Positions 34,053 to 43,615 of a stretch of DNA of 64,000 bases are shown here, one piece after another (within the stretch, counting starts at the first letter, position 1; every line of letters begins with the position of its first letter). This DNA is from CAUZIZ01 sp965218775 (GTDB lineage Bacteria; Acidobacteriota; UBA6911; RPQK01; JAJDTT01), in assembly GCA_965218775.1 (NCBI GenBank), contig CBDCLS010000006.1:930001-994000 (forward strand), read 5' to 3'. A program made the translations under genes and the position numbers. A model generated the notes under the pieces. That model saw nothing but the letters and a program-made list of their open reading frames with translations, was not told the origin of the DNA and did no database searches.

Positions 34053-36506
34053 TCAGTGAACTTCGGGGCGTTCGCCTCCTTCAATCGGGGGAGGCTGCTG
34101 TTTCTCGACAAACTTCTTCTGCTGTTTCCGACCCTTTCTGTTGATGGGCTGTTCCAGGGCGATGTCGAGAACCTCGTCCATGGTATCAACCAGGACGATC
34201 TTGATTTCCTCCAGGACTGAATCAGGGATCTCTTTTAGGTCCTTTTCATTCTCTTTGGAGAGAACGACGGTCTTGATGCGGGCCCGGTGTGCGGCAAGAA
34301 TCTTTTCCTTGACGCCACCGATGGGAAGGACCTTTCCGCGCAAGGTGATCTCACCGGTCATGGCCACGTCACGACGCACCGGGATGCCGGTGAGAGTCGA
34401 GACAATAGTTGTGGCCATCGTGATTCCGGCCGAAGGGCCATCTTTGGGTATGGCGCCTTCGGGGACATGTAAATGCATGTCCAGGAACTTGTGAAAATCC
34501 TTGGCCAGACTGTATTCGTTACTACGGGATCGTACGAAGGAAAGAGCCGCCTTTGCGGACTCTTGCATTACCTCACCCAACTTCCCAGTCAGCAGGAGGT
34601 CGCCCTTTCCCTGCATAGTCGTGGCTTCGGTGAGCAAGACCTCGCCCCCGACTTCGGTCCAGGCCAGGCCAGTGGCCAAGCCGATCTCGTTGGCCTCGGT
34701 CGCCATCTGGGTTCGGTATTTGGGAACGCCGAGAAATTCTCGGATAGTCTTGTCCTCGATCTTGTATTCCTTGGTTTCGCTTTTTTTGGGCTTCCTGCCA
34801 ACGACGATCTTGCGCGCCACCTTTCGACAGACGCTTCCGATCTCACGCTCCAGGTTTCGAACGCCGGACTCTCGCGTGTAGTGACGGATGATTTCCTGGA
34901 TGGCCTCTTCCTTGAAGTCAAGTTGAGCAGGTTTCAGGCCGTTGGCCTTCTTTTGTTTGGAAACCAGAAACTGAATGGCGATGTTGAGCTTTTCGAGTTC
35001 CGTATAGCCTGAGATCTCAATGACCTCCATCCGGTCCTGCAGTGGGCGAGGAATGCTGTGAAGGACGTTCCCGGTGCAAATGAAGAGCACTTCCGAGAGG
35101 TCCAACTCAGTGTCGAGATAGTGGTCGACGAAGGTAGCGTTGTGTTCCGGGTCCAAGACCTCCATCAAGGCAGCCGAGGGATCGCCCCGAAAATCCATGC
35201 TCATCTTGTCTACTTCATCTAGGAGAAAGACCGGATTCTTGGTACCGGCCTTCTTCATCATCTGGACGATTTGGCCCGGCAGGGCACCGATATAGGTGCG
35301 CCGGTGTCCCCGGATCTCGGCTTCGTCCCGGACTCCACCCAGCGAGAGGCGAACAAACTTGCGACCGGTGGCACGCGCAATGGATCGTCCCAGCGAGGTC
35401 TTGCCTACTCCGGGAGGGCCGACGAAACATAGGATGGAACCCTGACTCCGCTTGCGTACCAGCTGTCGGACCGCCAGGAATTCCAGGACCCGCTCCTTGA
35501 CTTTCTCAAGGCCGTAATGGTCTTCGTTCAGAACTTTTTCGGCACGGTTGATGTCCCGGATCTCGCGGCTTCGTTTGGTCCAGGGCATGGAAACGAGCCA
35601 TTCCAGATAGGTCCTGCTCACAGTCGTCTCCGCGCTCATGGGAGGCATTTGTTCCAGGCGTCGAATTTCGTTGAGCGCCTTGTCCTGGGCATCCTCCAGC
35701 ATCCCGGCTTCGTCGACTTTTTTCTTTAGCTCCTCAATCTCGTCCTTTTCGCCTCGTCCCAGCTCTTTCTGAATCGCCTTGACCTTTTCATTCAGGTAAT
35801 ACTCGCGCTGGGCCTTTTCCATCTGCCGCCGGACTCGCCCCTGGACTGACTTGTCCATCTTGATCTTCTCGATCTCGACCTCGATGAACTCACAGATCTT
35901 TTCCATCCGTTCGGCCGGGTTGACGACTTCCAGCAGGGCCTGCTTGTCTTCGACCGCAATCGGGAGGTTGGCGGCAATGGTGTCCGACAGCCGTTCTGTC
36001 TCGGTACTGCGAGCCGCCTGCGCGATGGTCTCGTAATTGATATTCGGGTTCAACTTGGCGAATTCTTCGAACAGGAGGTTGAGGCGCTTGGTCAGGAGCG
36101 CGATTTTGGCGTGGGACGCTTTCGGGACCGCCTCGAAACGCACCTGGGCCTGAAAGTATTCCTCCATCTCGTGCACTTCGACAGTGCGCGCCCGGCGAAA
36201 GCCCTCGACCAGGACCTTGATATTCCCATCAGGGAGTTTGAGGCTCTGGACGATGTTGGCAACCGTTCCCACACTGTAGATATCCTTGGGAGAAGGGTTG
36301 TCCTGGGAGGCGTCCTTTTGAGTCGCCAGATAGATCTTCTTGTCCCGACGCAGAGCCACTTCGAGTGCTACCACAGAGGAAGCTCGGCCAATCACGAAGG
36401 GAACCATCATGGAGGGAAATACAACGACGTCCCGAATCGGCACCATCGGATAGGTGGCGGGGGTGTCGTCATCCAAAAGTTTGATTTCGGGCTCGGTGTC
36501 AGTCAT
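34053..36506 (-). CDS. lon: ATP-dependent protease Lon
   Basis: This 817-residue LonA-type protease degrades misfolded and regulatory proteins in the cytoplasm. The N-terminal substrate-binding domain starts YPMVPIRDVVVFPSMMVPF. The AAA+ domain has the Walker A motif GPPGVGKTSLGRSIA and the Walker B motif FLLDEVDKM. The C-terminal protease domain has the catalytic Ser in KDGPSAGITMATT and Lys in PIGGVKEKILAAHR. The length is normal for LonA. It follows clpX on the same strand, part of the tig-clpP-clpX-lon arrangement common in bacteria. A lysine- and glutamine-rich tail ends the protein. Confidence 0.97.
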   Translation of the reverse strand: MTDTEPEIKLLDDDTPATYPMVPIRDVVVFPSMMVPFVIGRASSVVALEVALRRDKKIYLATQKDASQDNPSPKDIYSVGTVANIVQSLKLPDGNIKVLVEGFRRARTVEVHEMEEYFQAQVRFEAVPKASHAKIALLTKRLNLLFEEFAKLNPNINYETIAQAARSTETERLSDTIAANLPIAVEDKQALLEVVNPAERMEKICEFIEVEIEKIKMDKSVQGRVRRQMEKAQREYYLNEKVKAIQKELGRGEKDEIEELKKKVDEAGMLEDAQDKALNEIRRLEQMPPMSAETTVSRTYLEWLVSMPWTKRSREIRDINRAEKVLNEDHYGLEKVKERVLEFLAVRQLVRKRSQGSILCFVGPPGVGKTSLGRSIARATGRKFVRLSLGGVRDEAEIRGHRRTYIGALPGQIVQMMKKAGTKNPVFLLDEVDKMSMDFRGDPSAALMEVLDPEHNATFVDHYLDTELDLSEVLFICTGNVLHSIPRPLQDRMEVIEISGYTELEKLNIAIQFLVSKQKKANGLKPAQLDFKEEAIQEIIRHYTRESGVRNLEREIGSVCRKVARKIVVGRKPKKSETKEYKIEDKTIREFLGVPKYRTQMATEANEIGLATGLAWTEVGGEVLLTEATTMQGKGDLLLTGKLGEVMQESAKAALSFVRSRSNEYSLAKDFHKFLDMHLHVPEGAIPKDGPSAGITMATTIVSTLTGIPVRRDVAMTGEITLRGKVLPIGGVKEKILAAHRARIKTVVLSKENEKDLKEIPDSVLEEIKIVLVDTMDEVLDIALEQPINRKGRKQQKKFVEKQQPPPIEGGERPEVH

Positions 36507-36671
36507 TTGTCAAAGGTAGAAAGTCGGGTTCTCGTCTTCTCATGTAAAGATGCAACCAAGCAGTGATCGTTTCAATCAACAGACCTTTTGAGGAGATCTC
36601 CTTCTTGAAGCGGAAAGCCGATGAAGCGGGAAAGGATCTGAAGGGAGAGGTTGGGTTCTGCCCTCACTCCT

Positions 36672-37916
36672 TCACCCTGCTTTTTCAAGAAGCTTGAAAA
36701 CCACTTCTCGGTTTTCCACTAGTTCGCGCGTTACCACTAGCTCCTTGACCTTCTTGCTAGAGGGTAGTTCGTACATTAAGTCGAGCATTAGATCCTCTAG
36801 GATCAGGCGCAAGCCGCGGGCTCCAATCTTTCGTTTCAGAGCCAGTTCGGCAGTGGCGCTGAGCGCGTCGTCCGTAAATCGGAGCCCTACGTTCTCAAAC
36901 TCGAACATCTTCTGATACTGACGAATGAGCGAGTTGTTCGGCTCAGTCAGGATCTGGACCAGCGCGTCTCGTCCAAGGTCATGGAGAGTGCAAACGATCG
37001 GAAGCCTTCCCACGAACTCGGGAATCAGGCCATACTTGATCAGATCCTCGGGAAGCACGTGAGCCAGGATGTCGGACTCACTCTCCTTCTTCCAGCGGCT
37101 TTCACTCAACGGGGATCGGAATCCAAGACCGCTGCGTCCCAGTCGTCTCCGGATGACCTTGTCCAGGCCCACGAAGGCCCCACCAGAGATGAAGAGGATA
37201 TTGGTCGTGTCGACTTGGACGAATTCCTGGTGGGGATGCTTCCGTCCGCCCTGAGGGGGAACATTGGCAATGGTCCCTTCGAGGATCTTCAGAAGTGCCT
37301 GCTGCACTCCCTCGCCAGAGACATCTCGAGTAATCGAGGGATTCTCATCCTTACGCGAAATCTTGTCGATCTCATCGATGTAGATGATCCCCTGCATGCA
37401 GCGTTCACGGTCACCGCCTGCAGCTTGTAGCAGCCTCAGGATGATGTTCTCAACGTCCTCTCCAACATAGCCGGCTTCGGTTAGAGTCGTCGCATCAACG
37501 ATGGCGAAGGGTACAGACAGCATGCGTGCCAGAGTCTGGGCCAATAGAGTCTTGCCGGTTCCGGTAGGCCCGATCAAGAGCACGTTGCTCTTTGACAGTT
37601 CGACGTCCTGCTGTCGACGACGCCCAAGCTTGATGCGCTTGTAGTGATTGTAGACGGCTACGGCGAGCTTCTTTTTCGAGAGCTCCTGGCCGATTACGTA
37701 CTGATCCAGGAAGTCTTTGATTTCGACAGGCTTGGGAAGTGTTTCCTTGATCGAAGCGGCCTCGGCCGTCAGATCATCGGAAATGATCTCATTACAGACG
37801 TCCACACACTCGTCGCAGATGAAGACAGTGGGGCCTGCGATCAGCTTCTTTACGTCATTCTGACTCTTGTTGCAGAATGAACACCGAAGAACGTCTTCCC
37901 CGCCTTTTTTCACCAA
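36672..37916 (-). CDS. clpX: ATP-dependent Clp protease ATP-binding subunit ClpX
   Basis: This 414-residue unfoldase feeds substrates to ClpP. The N-terminal C4 zinc-binding domain is LRCSFCNKSQNDV...FICDECVDVC. The AAA+ domain has the Walker A motif GPTGTGKTLLAQTLARM, Walker B IIYIDEIDKISRK, the pore loop in the AGYVGEDVEN region and ISGGAFVGLDKVI. GARGLRLILEDLMLDLMYELP marks the C-terminus. It lies 90 bases downstream of clpP and 165 bases upstream of lon, all on the minus strand. Confidence 0.97.
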   Translation of the reverse strand: MVKKGGEDVLRCSFCNKSQNDVKKLIAGPTVFICDECVDVCNEIISDDLTAEAASIKETLPKPVEIKDFLDQYVIGQELSKKKLAVAVYNHYKRIKLGRRRQQDVELSKSNVLLIGPTGTGKTLLAQTLARMLSVPFAIVDATTLTEAGYVGEDVENIILRLLQAAGGDRERCMQGIIYIDEIDKISRKDENPSITRDVSGEGVQQALLKILEGTIANVPPQGGRKHPHQEFVQVDTTNILFISGGAFVGLDKVIRRRLGRSGLGFRSPLSESRWKKESESDILAHVLPEDLIKYGLIPEFVGRLPIVCTLHDLGRDALVQILTEPNNSLIRQYQKMFEFENVGLRFTDDALSATAELALKRKIGARGLRLILEDLMLDLMYELPSSKKVKELVVTRELVENREVVFKLLEKAG

Positions 37917-38006
37917 TTTCCCTTGCTCCCTAGAAGTAGCACGAAGCCCTGACTACAGCCGCTGTTTCAAGAATTGAACCCTGAAATGGAAAGGACAGAC
38001 GATTGG

Positions 38007-38594
38007 CTACGTATGTTTCTCAATAATCATGTCGATTATACCATACTCCTTGGCCTGCTCAGCGTTCATAATGAAGTCCCGCTCCACGTCTTCCTCGATC
38101 TTCTCCAGATCCTGCCCCGAATGCTTGCTCAGGATCTGGTTGGTGGTCTCTCGCATCCGGAGGATTTCCCTGGCGTGGATGTCGATGTCGGTTGCCTGTC
38201 CAGACAGACCGGACATGGTCGGCTGGTGGATCAAGATTCTGCTATGGGGCAGAGCAAAGCGCTTGCTTTTGGTTCCGGCACCCAACAAAAGGGCTCCCAT
38301 GGAAGCGGCCTGGCCGATACAGATGGTCGTGATGTCGTTCTTGACAAACTGAAGGGTGTCGTAGATTGCCAATCCAGCAGTGATGGATCCTCCCGGAGAG
38401 TTGATGTATAGCGAAATGTCCTTGTCCGGGTCCTCAGCTTCCAGAAAAAGCAGCTGCGCGGTCACCAGGTTGGACACGTTGTCGTCGATTGGAGTGCCTA
38501 CGAAGATGATGTTGTCTTTGAGGAGGCGCGAGTAGATGTCGTAGGCCCGCTCTCCGCGATTTGTCTGCTCCACAACCATTGGAATCAGAGACAT
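38007..38594 (-). CDS. clpP: ATP-dependent Clp protease proteolytic subunit
   Basis: This 195-residue serine protease subunit forms the tetradecameric chamber that works with ClpX. The catalytic Ser lies in IGQAASMGALLLGAG, the His in ALPHSRILIHQP and the Asp in the ERDFIMNAEQAKEYGIID region. The N-terminal MSLIPMVVEQTNRGERAYDIYSR is typical of mature ClpP with little propeptide. It lies between tig and clpX. The tig-clpP gap of 109 bases contains a strong hairpin. Confidence 0.97.
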   Translation of the reverse strand: MSLIPMVVEQTNRGERAYDIYSRLLKDNIIFVGTPIDDNVSNLVTAQLLFLEAEDPDKDISLYINSPGGSITAGLAIYDTLQFVKNDITTICIGQAASMGALLLGAGTKSKRFALPHSRILIHQPTMSGLSGQATDIDIHAREILRMRETTNQILSKHSGQDLEKIEEDVERDFIMNAEQAKEYGIIDMIIEKHT

Positions 38595-38659
38595 AAACTA
38601 TGATCCTCGGCTAAGTAAGCCGGCCGTCGGGGCCGGCGCTTTCGTTGGCTTTCCTCAGG

Positions 38660-38703
38660 ACGGGTCAGGAGGTCCTGCCTCGAGGCAGGTCCACGAGACC
38701 CGT
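38660..38703 (-). other. Strong hairpin between tig and clpP
   Basis: An outer stem ACGGGTC/GACCCGT (38660-38666 with 38697-38703) encloses an inner CCTGCC-TCGA-GGCAGG stem (38674-38689). It starts directly after the tig stop codon and lacks a U tract. It may act as a processing or stabilising element rather than a terminator. A second GC-rich stem (GCCGGCC/GGCCGGC) follows near 38620-38640. Confidence 0.55.
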
Positions 38704-40008
38704 TCATTTTTCCAGAACCTTCGCACCATCGAGGATGACGTCGAGGGCTTTGCGCCTTCGGATCTGATCCATCAGGCCTTCCCTGCGACTGTCCTCCTGG
38801 AAGTGCTGTCTCACCTTATCTATCGGCTGATTCGTCGATTCGGCCAGACCTTCCAGCTCTTCGCCGATTTCCTGGGAGGAAACCTCGAATCCCTCCTGGT
38901 CCGCAATCTTCCCCAATATCAGCCCTGCTCTCGTCTCTTTTTCGGCAGCTGCTCGGAGATCCGATCTCATGCTGGCCCAGTCCAGGTTTGCCTTGGTGGG
39001 GTTGAGCCCTTGTCTCGCCATGTCGTAGGCCAGGTCTCTCACCTTATCGTCAATGCGGCGTTCAACCAGAAGCTCCGGTACTTCAAAATCGGTCGCCTCA
39101 ATCAGCTTTTGCACCAACTGTTGTCTCAAATTGCTGGTTCGGTTGTGCTCCAGCTGGTGGCTGAGCTCCTCTCGAATCTTATCTTTCAGCTTATCAAGGT
39201 TCTCGAAATCACCGAGCCCACGAGCAAATTCATCGTCAAGATCGGGAAGGTCCAGTCGCTTGATGTCGTTCAGACGGACGCTGAATTGGAGGCGGTGGCC
39301 GGCCAGCTTCTCTTCTGGGTAGTCGGCGTCGTAAGTTGCCTCGAAGGTCTTGTCCTGTCCCACGTCCATTCCCTTAAGGGCTTGGTCAAAGGATTTATGG
39401 GTGTGCTCGCCGCCCAGTTGGAGTGTTGCGCCTTCTTCTTCGATCGGTTCGACGGTCTTCCCGTCTGGATCCTGGTCCAGGTACTCCCCCTTCAGGTCCA
39501 CTGTGACGTAGTCCCCATCAGCCGCAGTTGTTCGACCACTCACTGCCACCAGGGGGGCTTGACGTTGCCTCATTTTCTCGAGCTGCTCCTCCACCATTCC
39601 TTCCGTCAACGCCTCGGTGGGAACGCGCACCTCCAGGCCACTGTACTCCGGAAGTGCGATCTCGGGCAGAATCTCGACCTGAGCTTCGTATTGCAGGGAC
39701 GCGCCTTCTTTGAAAGAGAGCTGCTCAATCCTCAGGTCCCCCAGCGGTTTGACCTCCCGTTCACGGAGCGCCTGGTCATAGGACTCGGGAATCAGGCGTT
39801 GCAAGACATCCTGGCGGATATCCTTTTGAAATCGACGCTTTACCAGCTGCAGAGGAGCTTTGCCGGGACGAAACCCAGGGAGACGAGCATGTTTCCTGTA
39901 ATCGTTAGCGATCTGGTTGAACTCTTTCCCTGCAACCTCGGCTGACACTTCTACCTTCAGCTTCTTCTTGACCGGGCTGATGTCTTCCACTTCGAGACGA
40001 ATATCCAT
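38704..40008 (-). CDS. tig: Trigger factor
   Basis: This 434-residue ribosome-associated chaperone and prolyl isomerase has three parts. The N-terminal ribosome-binding domain has LPGFRPGKAPLQLVKRRF, close to the GFRxGKxP signature. The FKBP-like PPIase domain lies around 150-240 (DGDYVTVDLKGEYLDQ...). The C-terminal helical arms end RRRKALDVILDGAKVLEK. Length and order match the family. It is the first gene of the tig-clpP-clpX-lon cluster. The start ATG at 40008 begins MDIRLEVEDISPVKKKLKVEV, as usual. Confidence 0.96.
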   Translation of the reverse strand: MDIRLEVEDISPVKKKLKVEVSAEVAGKEFNQIANDYRKHARLPGFRPGKAPLQLVKRRFQKDIRQDVLQRLIPESYDQALREREVKPLGDLRIEQLSFKEGASLQYEAQVEILPEIALPEYSGLEVRVPTEALTEGMVEEQLEKMRQRQAPLVAVSGRTTAADGDYVTVDLKGEYLDQDPDGKTVEPIEEEGATLQLGGEHTHKSFDQALKGMDVGQDKTFEATYDADYPEEKLAGHRLQFSVRLNDIKRLDLPDLDDEFARGLGDFENLDKLKDKIREELSHQLEHNRTSNLRQQLVQKLIEATDFEVPELLVERRIDDKVRDLAYDMARQGLNPTKANLDWASMRSDLRAAAEKETRAGLILGKIADQEGFEVSSQEIGEELEGLAESTNQPIDKVRQHFQEDSRREGLMDQIRRRKALDVILDGAKVLEK

Positions 40009-40204
40009 CGGGTACTTCTCTGCGTTCCACTCTCGGAAGGGCTCACCGAGCCAAGATCTTTACCTTGGGCGAGACAACCATTCCACGACACCCCACGACT
40101 TCCAGGCAACCGAGGCCCGGAAGTCGAATTCGATTTTCCAGCGGCTCATTCTATCCTATCGAGCGAAGGGGCCCTTTGTCATGCCGAATTTTCCAACGAT
40201 CCGG

Positions 40205-41590
40205 CTAGCCCGCGATCTGGGTAGCCACCGTCTCGGCCGCCGACAGGAAAGCGTCCACCTCCTCTTCCGTGTGCCGGGTCGAAACGGAGCCGAAGCCATG
40301 GACCACGTGAAAGCCCTCATTGGCCAGTGCCAGCCGAAGGATCTTCTCTCGCAGTTGCACGTCAGAGGTTTCCGGGTTCCAGACGACCTCCGGTGATGAG
40401 ATAGGCGTGTCTTCCTGAATAGGGAAATGGATCACAGCCATTGAGCTCTGGGAGACCGGGCCACTCGGACCTCCCGTGACCACCGATCGAATTCCCGCTC
40501 GTTCGAAGATCCCAGGAATCTGGCTCCGCGCCCTTTCCGCCAACCGATGAATCCTCGGATAGATCTCGTCTGAGTGTTCCGAGAGATAGTCGAGCAGGGC
40601 GATAGCTGCCAGTACCGATGCCGGATGCCCCGAATAGGTGCCCCCTTCGAATTTAACCTGCTTGGGATGACCCTGATTGGTATTGGCCAACTCCAGAACA
40701 TCCGCCCTTCCTGCCACGGCGGTCAATGGCATGCCTCCTCCCAGGACTTTTCCGAAGGTCGAGAGATCCGGTTGGATCCCATAGAGGCTGGCCAGGGAGC
40801 TGGGACAGAATCGAAATCCAGCGATAATCTCGTCCAGGATCAGAAGCGCCCCCCACTCGCTGGTAAGCTCCCGGGCCCTCTCCAGGTAGTCCTCGTCCGC
40901 GAACAGAAAACCTCCTTCGCCCATGAACGGTTCCAGAATGAAGCACGCAATCTGTTCTCCGAATTCCTGGAAAACCTGCTCGAGCTGGGCAGTGTCGTTG
41001 AATTTCGTGGTTAAGGTCTCTTCCGAGATGGAAGGGTGCAATCCCGAAGATTCCACCTGTCCCAAGCCATCCGTATAGGCCGTGACGCCCTTCAGAAGGT
41101 AGGGTTGGGCACCGTGCCAACCGCCGCCGATTTTGAGGACTAGACTGCGCTTCGTGAAAGCTCGGCTCAACATAACCGAATAGAGGGTTGCCAACGATCC
41201 ACTGGTTGTGAAACGAACCCTTTCCGCGCCGGTGCGAAGCGAGAGCTTCTTCGCCAGTTCCAGTTGCAGCGATCCGGGAAAGCCGGTCTGTAAGCCACGG
41301 CCCCCTCGCAGCTCGCGGATGAGTGGCTCAATCACTTCGGGGGGGTTGTGTCCCAGTATGTTGGCGTAGTGACCCTGCCAGAAGTCCACATAGACATTTC
41401 CGTCCAGGTCCACAACTTTCGAACCGGAACACTGTTCGTCGAAAAAGGGAAAGGGCTCGAACAGTCTCAGATTGTGGCTGCCTCCGCGAACCTGGAACCG
41501 GGAGGCTTCCTGGGAGTGAGTCCGGGACTTGGGAGCGCGGCTTTCGTATTTCTCTACCAGACGGGTCCAAAGGGCTTGCCTGTCCATCAT
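40205..41590 (-). CDS. Class III aminotransferase, glutamate-1-semialdehyde aminomutase-like
   Basis: This PLP enzyme of about 461 residues belongs to the class III (HemL-like) branch. It has VVDLDGNVYVDFWQGHYANILGHNPPEV, FTTSGSLATLYSVMLSRAFT, GGGWHGAQPYLLKG, FILEPFMGEGGF, LLILDEIIAGFRF with the PLP Asp, and the Schiff-base Lys in STFGKVLGGGMPLTAVAG. It is probably not the canonical HemL, because several HemL signature residues differ and the context is not porphyrin synthesis. The ATG pair at 41590/41587 fits the family N-terminus (MMDRQALWTRLVEKYES). The frame is open 30 codons further upstream, overlapping the divergent small gene. Confidence 0.82.
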   Translation of the reverse strand: MMDRQALWTRLVEKYESRAPKSRTHSQEASRFQVRGGSHNLRLFEPFPFFDEQCSGSKVVDLDGNVYVDFWQGHYANILGHNPPEVIEPLIRELRGGRGLQTGFPGSLQLELAKKLSLRTGAERVRFTTSGSLATLYSVMLSRAFTKRSLVLKIGGGWHGAQPYLLKGVTAYTDGLGQVESSGLHPSISEETLTTKFNDTAQLEQVFQEFGEQIACFILEPFMGEGGFLFADEDYLERARELTSEWGALLILDEIIAGFRFCPSSLASLYGIQPDLSTFGKVLGGGMPLTAVAGRADVLELANTNQGHPKQVKFEGGTYSGHPASVLAAIALLDYLSEHSDEIYPRIHRLAERARSQIPGIFERAGIRSVVTGGPSGPVSQSSMAVIHFPIQEDTPISSPEVVWNPETSDVQLREKILRLALANEGFHVVHGFGSVSTRHTEEEVDAFLSAAETVATQIAG

Positions 41591-41615
41591 GGCCCGAATT
41601 ATATTCGCAGTCGAA

Positions 41616-41786
41616 ATGGACGAACAACAATTGATGTTAGTGACACTGAAGGCCGAAGCCTTCGACCGCATAGTTGGCAAGTACCGAGAACTTCAACAGT
41701 CGGGCTTCTACAGCCGAAACTGGGTAGAGCTCGCCGAAGTAATAGACGCTGAGCTGAAGGAAATTTCAGATACCGAGAGCGATTGA
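41616..41786 (+). CDS. Small hypothetical protein
   Basis: This 56-residue frame starts MDEQQLMLVTLKAEAFDRIV and continues with an amphipathic, charged pattern (GKYRELQQSGFYSRNWVELAEVID, then AELKEISDTESD), which looks like a real soluble protein. An in-frame ATG at 41589 would add nine residues but overlaps the start of the divergent aminotransferase gene. It ends 27 bases before the GTG of the sialidase-like lipoprotein and may be co-transcribed with it. No family is recognised. Confidence 0.5.
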   Translation: MDEQQLMLVTLKAEAFDRIVGKYRELQQSGFYSRNWVELAEVIDAELKEISDTESD

Positions 41787-41812
41787 GCCAAGGGTTAGAG
41801 GAGGAGAGAATC

Positions 41813-43432
41813 GTGATCAAGCTGTGGGCTTTGTCCATGCTGCTGGTGGTGGGAATGGTAGCCTGCGGAGATTCCCGCCAACCCTGGCTGCTGAAATCGG
41901 GAGCCGACTGGAGCGACGCCAGCGACTCTGCCCAGGGCGTCGCGGCGGGCGAAGGTGGATTGGTGCTGGAGGGTTCCTCCGAGGGTATATGGACGAGCGG
42001 ATGGCACGACTGGTCGCATCCCATCGAGTCGGCTCGTGTGACGACGACCGCCCGATTGGATCTGTTCGGAGCCAAGACCATCGAGGTGCTGGTCGATGGC
42101 TCGGAGAAGCCTTTCACGGACAAAAAAGGCATCCCTCACGACTGGTATGGACGATGCATGATCGCCATCCTCGACGAGAATCGCTGGATCATGGCCGTCC
42201 GCTCTGGCGTCGACCACATCTCCTGGGATGACTGGGATGCCATTCACATCCTCACCTCCTCCGACGAGGGGAGGACCTGGGGAGGACTGAATCGTTGGTT
42301 CGATGGCACGCCTATCGAGGGCATGCCCTATGACGACGGCTACACCCACAGTGAGCCAGGCCTTTTCCGGATGCCCAACGGAGACCTGATCCTCCAGTTT
42401 TGGCGCACCGCCTACAGTACCGGCACCAAGCAGCTGCGCTCTCAGGATCGGGGAAAGACCTGGGAGCCGGATATCGACCGGATCAGCGTGGCAGGCGTGG
42501 TGGGCGCTGATGACGACCTGGCGATTGGGACCGAGGACTACTTCGTCGATCCGGAGAACACCAGTCACGTCTACATGGCATTCCAGTACTTTCATTATGA
42601 ATCCAAGGCGGGCACCTTGCTGGCGCGCTCCACTGATGATGGAAGGTCCTATTCCTTCCTCAGCTGGATTGGGCCCTTGTCGGACGAGAAAAAGCCTGAG
42701 GGCGGAGCCACCTTCGAGCCCGCCATCGAGTACGTGGGCAATCGGACCATCGTGGCGATCCTTCGGGATGCGGCCGGCAATCGCCATACCTGGCAAACCA
42801 TCAGCACCGACATGGGAGCCTCCTTCGCACCCCTGGAAGAGATTACGGAGAAGATCAACGGCGGTGTTCCCAACGGTCGCTGGCAAAGAGCTCGGATCTA
42901 CAAGGAAAGCAATCCCTATTTTCAGCACAACAGTTCGTTGGACTACAGCAAAGGGGAGGGACGGCTCTGGGGCTTCGGCATTCACAGCATGGGAGGAGGC
43001 TATACCCGCAAGCCCGTCGTTTATTGGTCGGACGACGACGGCAGCTCCTGGCAGGGTCCGGAACTCCTGCATGGCCCCATGCATCCCGGAACAGACACCG
43101 GATACGGCGATCTGAAGCGGCGCGTCGACAACACCTTCGTGGCAGCCACCTACTATGCCGACAGGAAATCAGATGTAGCTGATCTGGAGCAGTACACCTT
43201 TGGCGGTGCCAGGGCAAGGCTGCTGCTGGAAGCTGACACCGACGGCGACGGAAACCCGGAGTCCAACTCGGGCTGGCACGAACTTCGTGATGGTGAGACC
43301 GTCTTGTCGGGTTCCTCGCTGCCCGGCAGCCGCTGGAGGGTGACTTTTCAATTGAGCGGCAGCAACACAAACGAAGAAACCAGGGTCAGCCGTATCGAAA
43401 TCGCTCCAGACGCGGTTGGAAACACCGAGTAG
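41813..43432 (+). CDS. Sialidase-like (BNR/Asp-box) lipoprotein
   Basis: This 539-residue protein has a lipoprotein signal peptide: LWALSMLLVVGMVACGD, with the lipobox Cys around residue 18. Repeated Asp-box-like blades follow: TSSDEGRTWGG, RSQDRGKTWEP, RSTDDGRSYSF, STDMGASFAP and SDDDGSSWQGP. These are typical of the six-bladed sialidase fold. The catalytic Arg triad cannot be confirmed by eye, so it may be a glycan-binding or other glycosidase relative. The GTG at 41813 is chosen because GAGGAGGAGA lies five bases upstream. The next genes are a DapA-family lyase and an amidohydrolase, but on changing strands. Confidence 0.78.
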   Translation: MIKLWALSMLLVVGMVACGDSRQPWLLKSGADWSDASDSAQGVAAGEGGLVLEGSSEGIWTSGWHDWSHPIESARVTTTARLDLFGAKTIEVLVDGSEKPFTDKKGIPHDWYGRCMIAILDENRWIMAVRSGVDHISWDDWDAIHILTSSDEGRTWGGLNRWFDGTPIEGMPYDDGYTHSEPGLFRMPNGDLILQFWRTAYSTGTKQLRSQDRGKTWEPDIDRISVAGVVGADDDLAIGTEDYFVDPENTSHVYMAFQYFHYESKAGTLLARSTDDGRSYSFLSWIGPLSDEKKPEGGATFEPAIEYVGNRTIVAILRDAAGNRHTWQTISTDMGASFAPLEEITEKINGGVPNGRWQRARIYKESNPYFQHNSSLDYSKGEGRLWGFGIHSMGGGYTRKPVVYWSDDDGSSWQGPELLHGPMHPGTDTGYGDLKRRVDNTFVAATYYADRKSDVADLEQYTFGGARARLLLEADTDGDGNPESNSGWHELRDGETVLSGSSLPGSRWRVTFQLSGSNTNEETRVSRIEIAPDAVGNTE

Positions 43433-43516
43433 GATCGACTTGGGCCCATGCTCGATGAAGTTTCGGGTCAGCCCCGTCTCCGGCTGCGCCGGATCCTACC
43501 TGAAAGAAACTTCAGG

Positions 43517-43611
43517 TCCGACGTAGCGGTGGTCTCCAGGCCGCCGTCCCGAGCCAAAGGCTCGAAAGAAACAGACTTCGGCCTGGAGGCCAAAGCTACG
43601 TTCGCCAATGA
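43517..43611 (+). repeat. Dispersed hairpin repeat, copy B (copy A at 15613-15686)
   Basis: This copy shares the blocks GTAGCGGTGGTCTCCAGGCC, GCCGTCCCGAGCCAA and GACTTCGGCCTGGAG with copy A. ACGTAGC near 43521 pairs with GCTACGT near 43606, closing a longer stem. It lies between the convergent lipoprotein and DapA-family genes. Confidence 0.7.
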
Positions 43612-43615
43612 AGGT

